Source: Verrucomicrobiota bacterium (GTDB lineage Bacteria; Verrucomicrobiota; Verrucomicrobiia; CAIQCK01). From it: DNA of 64,000 bases. Shown piece by piece: positions 61,507 through 64,000 of the stretch. The stretch is from assembly GCA_026397915.1 (NCBI GenBank), contig JAPLTX010000008.1, positions 248,001 to 312,000 on the forward strand, read 5' to 3'. The notes below the pieces were generated by a model, which did no database searches, was not told the DNA's origin, and saw nothing but the letters and a program-made list of their open reading frames with translations. Numbering within the stretch: position 1 is the first letter of the stretch; every line of letters begins with the position of its first letter. The position numbers and the translations under genes are program-made.

Positions 61507-63450
61507 ATGTTGACGATTTCGGGAATGACTAAGGCTTTTGGCGCGCGCGTTCTGTTCGAGGACGCGACGTTGCAAGTGAACCGCGGCGACCGCATCGGGC
61601 TGGTTGGCCCGAACGGCGCGGGCAAGTCCACGTTGTTCTCGCTCATCCTCGGCCACGATACGCCCGACGAAGGCGAGGTTGCCATCGAGCGCGGCGCGGA
61701 GATCGGCCATCTGCCGCAGGAAAACGTGCCGGTTGGCGATGAGACGGTGCTGGAACTGGCGACGGCGATTACACCGGAGATCACGGCGCTGCGGCGCGAA
61801 CTGAAAGCATTCGAGGACGGCGATGCCACCGAAACAGAAGCTTTTCACGTTGCGCAGTCGCGATTCGAGACGCTCGGCGGTTACCAGCTTGAACCGAAGG
61901 CCAAGGCCATCCTGCGCGGGTTGGCGTTCCGCGAACATGATTTCTACCGGCTCGCGAGCGCGATGAGCGGCGGCTGGGTGATGCGCGCGCACTTGGCGCG
62001 GCTGCTCGTCCAGCAACCCGACCTGTTGATGCTCGACGAACCGACGAACCATCTCGACCTCGACGCGCTACAATGGTTTCAGCAATATCTGAAAACGTAT
62101 CCCGGCGCGATCTTGATGATCTCGCACGACCGGGAGTTCCTGAACCAGCTTGTCGGCAGCATCGTGGAAATCCGCCAGAACCGGCTGCTGCGCTACCGCG
62201 GCAACTACGACGAGTATCTGGTCCAGCGCGAGGCGCAGGCGGAGCAGCTCCTGGCTGCCTACAAGAACCAGCAACGCGACATCCAGCGGCTGCAGGAATT
62301 TGCCGACCGGTTCCGCGCGAAGGCCAGCAAAGCGTCGCAGGCGCAGGCCAAGCTCAAGCAGATCGAGCGCATGGACAAGATCGAGGCGCCGGTGAACGAC
62401 GCGCGCACGATCAAGTTCCGGTTCCCGCAGCCGCCGCGCAGCGGCCATCGCGTGATCGCGCTGAAGGACATCCACCACGCTTACGGCGACACCGTCGTTT
62501 ATCGCGGTATGAACTTCGAGGCCGAGCGCGGCCAGCGCACGGTGCTCGTCGGCCCCAACGGCGCGGGCAAGTCCACGTTGTTGAAAATCCTGGCAGGCGT
62601 TTTGCAGTTCCAGTCCGGCACGCGCGAGATGGGCCTGAACGTCAAGACCGGCTACTATGCCCAGTATCGCGTGGAGATGCTGAAAACGGAGCGCACGGTG
62701 CTGGAGGAGGCGCTCGACACGAAGCGGGTGATTTCCGTGGAGGCCGCGCGCACCGTGCTCGGCTCGTTTCTGTTCCGCGGCGATGACGTGTTCAAGCCGG
62801 TGGGCGTGCTCAGCGGCGGCGAGAAGAGCCGGTTGGCGCTGGTGAAGCTGTTGCTCGATCCGCCAAACCTGCTGTTGATGGACGAGCCGACGACGCACCT
62901 CGACATGCCGAGCATTGACGCGCTGATCGCCGCGCTGGAGCAATACGAAGGCACGCTCATCTTCATCAGCCACGACGTTTACTTCATCCGCAAGCTGGCG
63001 CGGCACGTCCTGCACGTCAACGCCGGCCAGCTCACGCCTTATCATGGCGATTACCAGTATTACCTCGATAAAACCGCCGCCATCTCCGCGCGAGCCGCGC
63101 TCACCGCCGGCGGGAAAGAGGAATCGCCCGCAGCAGCCGCGACCGACGACAAACGCGCCAGATCGCGCGACCAGAAGCGGCTCGAAGCCGAAGCGCGGCA
63201 GTCCCGTTCCCGCGATCGGCGGGCGCAGCAGCAGATCGTGGACAAGTTGGAGAAGGAAATCGCGCGGCTGGAGCAGCGGCAGAAGGAACTCACGGCCGAG
63301 CTGGAGAAACCCGAAACCTACCAGCAGCCCGGCCGTGCCATGACTGTGAACCGCGAGTTGAGCGGCGTCACCGACGACCTTGCGGCGGCGACAGCGAAAT
63401 GGGAGCAGGCGGCGGCGAAGTTGAGCGAGACGGTGGGACCGTCAGTTTGA
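61507..63450 (+). CDS. ABC-F family ATPase
   Basis: 647 residues. Two ABC domains in one chain without membrane segments. Walker A GPNGAGKST occurs twice (about 35 and 349), with Walker B LLMLDEPTNHLD and LLLMDEPTTHLD, and LSGGEKSRL in the second domain. The inter-domain linker is helical (about 235-300). A C-terminal coiled coil follows from about 560. ABC-F proteins act on ribosomes in translation or drug resistance. Exact subfamily not assigned. Confidence 0.95.
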   Translation: MLTISGMTKAFGARVLFEDATLQVNRGDRIGLVGPNGAGKSTLFSLILGHDTPDEGEVAIERGAEIGHLPQENVPVGDETVLELATAITPEITALRRELKAFEDGDATETEAFHVAQSRFETLGGYQLEPKAKAILRGLAFREHDFYRLASAMSGGWVMRAHLARLLVQQPDLLMLDEPTNHLDLDALQWFQQYLKTYPGAILMISHDREFLNQLVGSIVEIRQNRLLRYRGNYDEYLVQREAQAEQLLAAYKNQQRDIQRLQEFADRFRAKASKASQAQAKLKQIERMDKIEAPVNDARTIKFRFPQPPRSGHRVIALKDIHHAYGDTVVYRGMNFEAERGQRTVLVGPNGAGKSTLLKILAGVLQFQSGTREMGLNVKTGYYAQYRVEMLKTERTVLEEALDTKRVISVEAARTVLGSFLFRGDDVFKPVGVLSGGEKSRLALVKLLLDPPNLLLMDEPTTHLDMPSIDALIAALEQYEGTLIFISHDVYFIRKLARHVLHVNAGQLTPYHGDYQYYLDKTAAISARAALTAGGKEESPAAAATDDKRARSRDQKRLEAEARQSRSRDRRAQQQIVDKLEKEIARLEQRQKELTAELEKPETYQQPGRAMTVNRELSGVTDDLAAATAKWEQAAAKLSETVGPSV

Positions 63451-63572
63451 CGGGCGAAGGCCGCTTGAGTTACAGGGCCGCAAATAAGTATTTTCAGGCG
63501 TGCCGCGCTGTGGTAGAAGCCACGGGTTGTTTTGGACGGTAAGGTTGTCTGAGAAAGAAGGAAAACGGATTT

Positions 63573-63725
63573 ATGGGTTTGCACAGCAGCTTGAAAGCAT
63601 CCGGCACGTTGAAAGCAAAACGCAACGTGCTGAAGCGATTTGAACGTGTCGAGTTGATGAAGAAGCGCGGGCAGTGGAAAGCCGGCGACCGTGTGTTCGG
63701 TCTGCCGAAGACCAAGCCCGAATAA
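63573..63725 (+). CDS. Small basic protein of the Chlamydiae/Verrucomicrobia family
   Basis: 50 residues, MGLHSSLKASGTLKAKRNVL then KRFERVELMKKRGQWKAGDR and VFGLPKTKPE. The closing GDRV.GLPKTKP is the hallmark of a short basic family restricted to Chlamydiae, Verrucomicrobia and relatives, thought to associate with RNA or ribosomes. GAAGGAAAA precedes the ATG. The gene is strong support for the lineage call. Confidence 0.9.
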   Translation: MGLHSSLKASGTLKAKRNVLKRFERVELMKKRGQWKAGDRVFGLPKTKPE

Positions 63726-63750
63726 CCGAATCTCGCTCCGGCTTCGTGCC

Positions 63751-64000
63751 GTGAAGACTTCCGACGAGTCTATTGGCGTGCGTTTGCAACGATTTCTCGC
63801 CTCCGCGGGTCTGGGATCGCGGCGCGCTTGCGAACAGTTGATCGTGGCGGGCCGTGTCCGCGTCAACGGTCGTGTTGCCGCGCTCGGTTCGCGCGTGCAA
63901 CCGACAGCGGACCGCATTACGCTGAATGGCCGGCCGCTGAGCACGCAGCGGTTGACCTACGGCGCGCTTTACAAGCCGGTTGGTTACACGTGCAGCAACC
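63751..64000 (+). CDS. Pseudouridine synthase (RsuA/RluB-type), partial
   Basis: Open to the right edge from GTG at 63751; GTG at 63778 is another candidate. An S4 RNA-binding domain is clear: RLQRFLASAGLGSRRACEQL, IVAGRVRVNGRVAALGSRVQ. It continues into the catalytic-domain start YGALYKPVGYTCSN. It modifies rRNA uridines. Only about 83 codons are present. Confidence 0.88.
   Translation, partial: MKTSDESIGVRLQRFLASAGLGSRRACEQLIVAGRVRVNGRVAALGSRVQPTADRITLNGRPLSTQRLTYGALYKPVGYTCSN

Noticed and set aside
1-64000. tRNA, rRNA or insertion sequences
   Set aside because: Nothing resembling a cloverleaf with CCA end, rRNA core segments, or a transposase with terminal inverted repeats was recognised by eye; a covariance-model scan would settle the tRNA question.

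Overview
The window looks like a chromosomal segment of a Verrucomicrobiota bacterium, most likely of the Pedosphaera/Limisphaerales type. This is inferred from a 50-residue small basic protein of the Chlamydiae/Verrucomicrobia family (63573-63725), an lpxI-oxidoreductase-lpxB operon for lipid A (Gram-negative outer membrane), many secreted glycan-active enzymes (sialidase, sulfatase, pectate-lyase-like, 3-keto-disaccharide hydrolase) and high GC. Many adjacent genes overlap by ATGA, so translational coupling is common. Several start codons lie only 7-10 nt after a -10-like box. No rRNA, tRNA, CRISPR array or insertion sequence was recognised.

Region 1 (1-27.6 kb) is a polysaccharide/glycoside utilisation region. 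It holds a tandem-domain exo-sialidase cut by the left edge, a secreted esterase-like hydrolase and a pectate-lyase-like protein. A minus-strand operon follows in the order lacI-type regulator, UroD-like protein, MFS transporter, secreted nitrilase-like amidohydrolase, sulfatase. Divergent from it runs an aldo/keto reductase, a tri-haem HzsA-like protein and a TIM-barrel glycosidase-like protein. Two related operator-like palindromes sit between the divergent operons. A second minus-strand run carries a beta-propeller, two TIM-barrel proteins, another propeller and an M14 carboxypeptidase, then a plus-strand DUF1080 gene.

Region 2 (27.6-34.2 kb) is the most interesting locus. A minus-strand operon tolC-hlyD-cusA-crcB-DUF190 is preceded by a convincing fluoride riboswitch, whose 3' strand is shared with a rho-independent terminator. 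A complete RND tripartite pump therefore appears to belong to a fluoride-induced operon together with the fluoride channel CrcB.

Region 3 (34.3-42.1 kb) holds housekeeping and signalling genes (LolA-like, SUMF1-like, cyclic-nucleotide-binding, FAH, FHA, a large acyl-CoA dehydrogenase), then a toxin-antitoxin-like patch (DUF4258, two DUF2283, HepT/MntA).

Region 4 (42.2-47.2 kb) is an accessory island, visibly richer in AT than its surroundings. It has eight small membrane-protein genes in one direction. Six copies of a repeat are interspersed, each encoding a near-identical signal-peptide-like leader ORF just upstream of the next gene. The island ends in a frameshifted gene remnant, a 21-bp minisatellite and dispersed intergenic repeats.

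Region 5 (47.2-64 kb) returns to core genes: an MFS transporter, aldose epimerase, pxpBC, a VOC protein, lpxI-gfo-lpxB, a polyprenyl synthase, a two-component/TadZ-like cluster (HPt plus two receiver-ATPase fusions), TMEM14-PIG-L, an ABC-F ATPase, the small basic protein and a truncated pseudouridine synthase.
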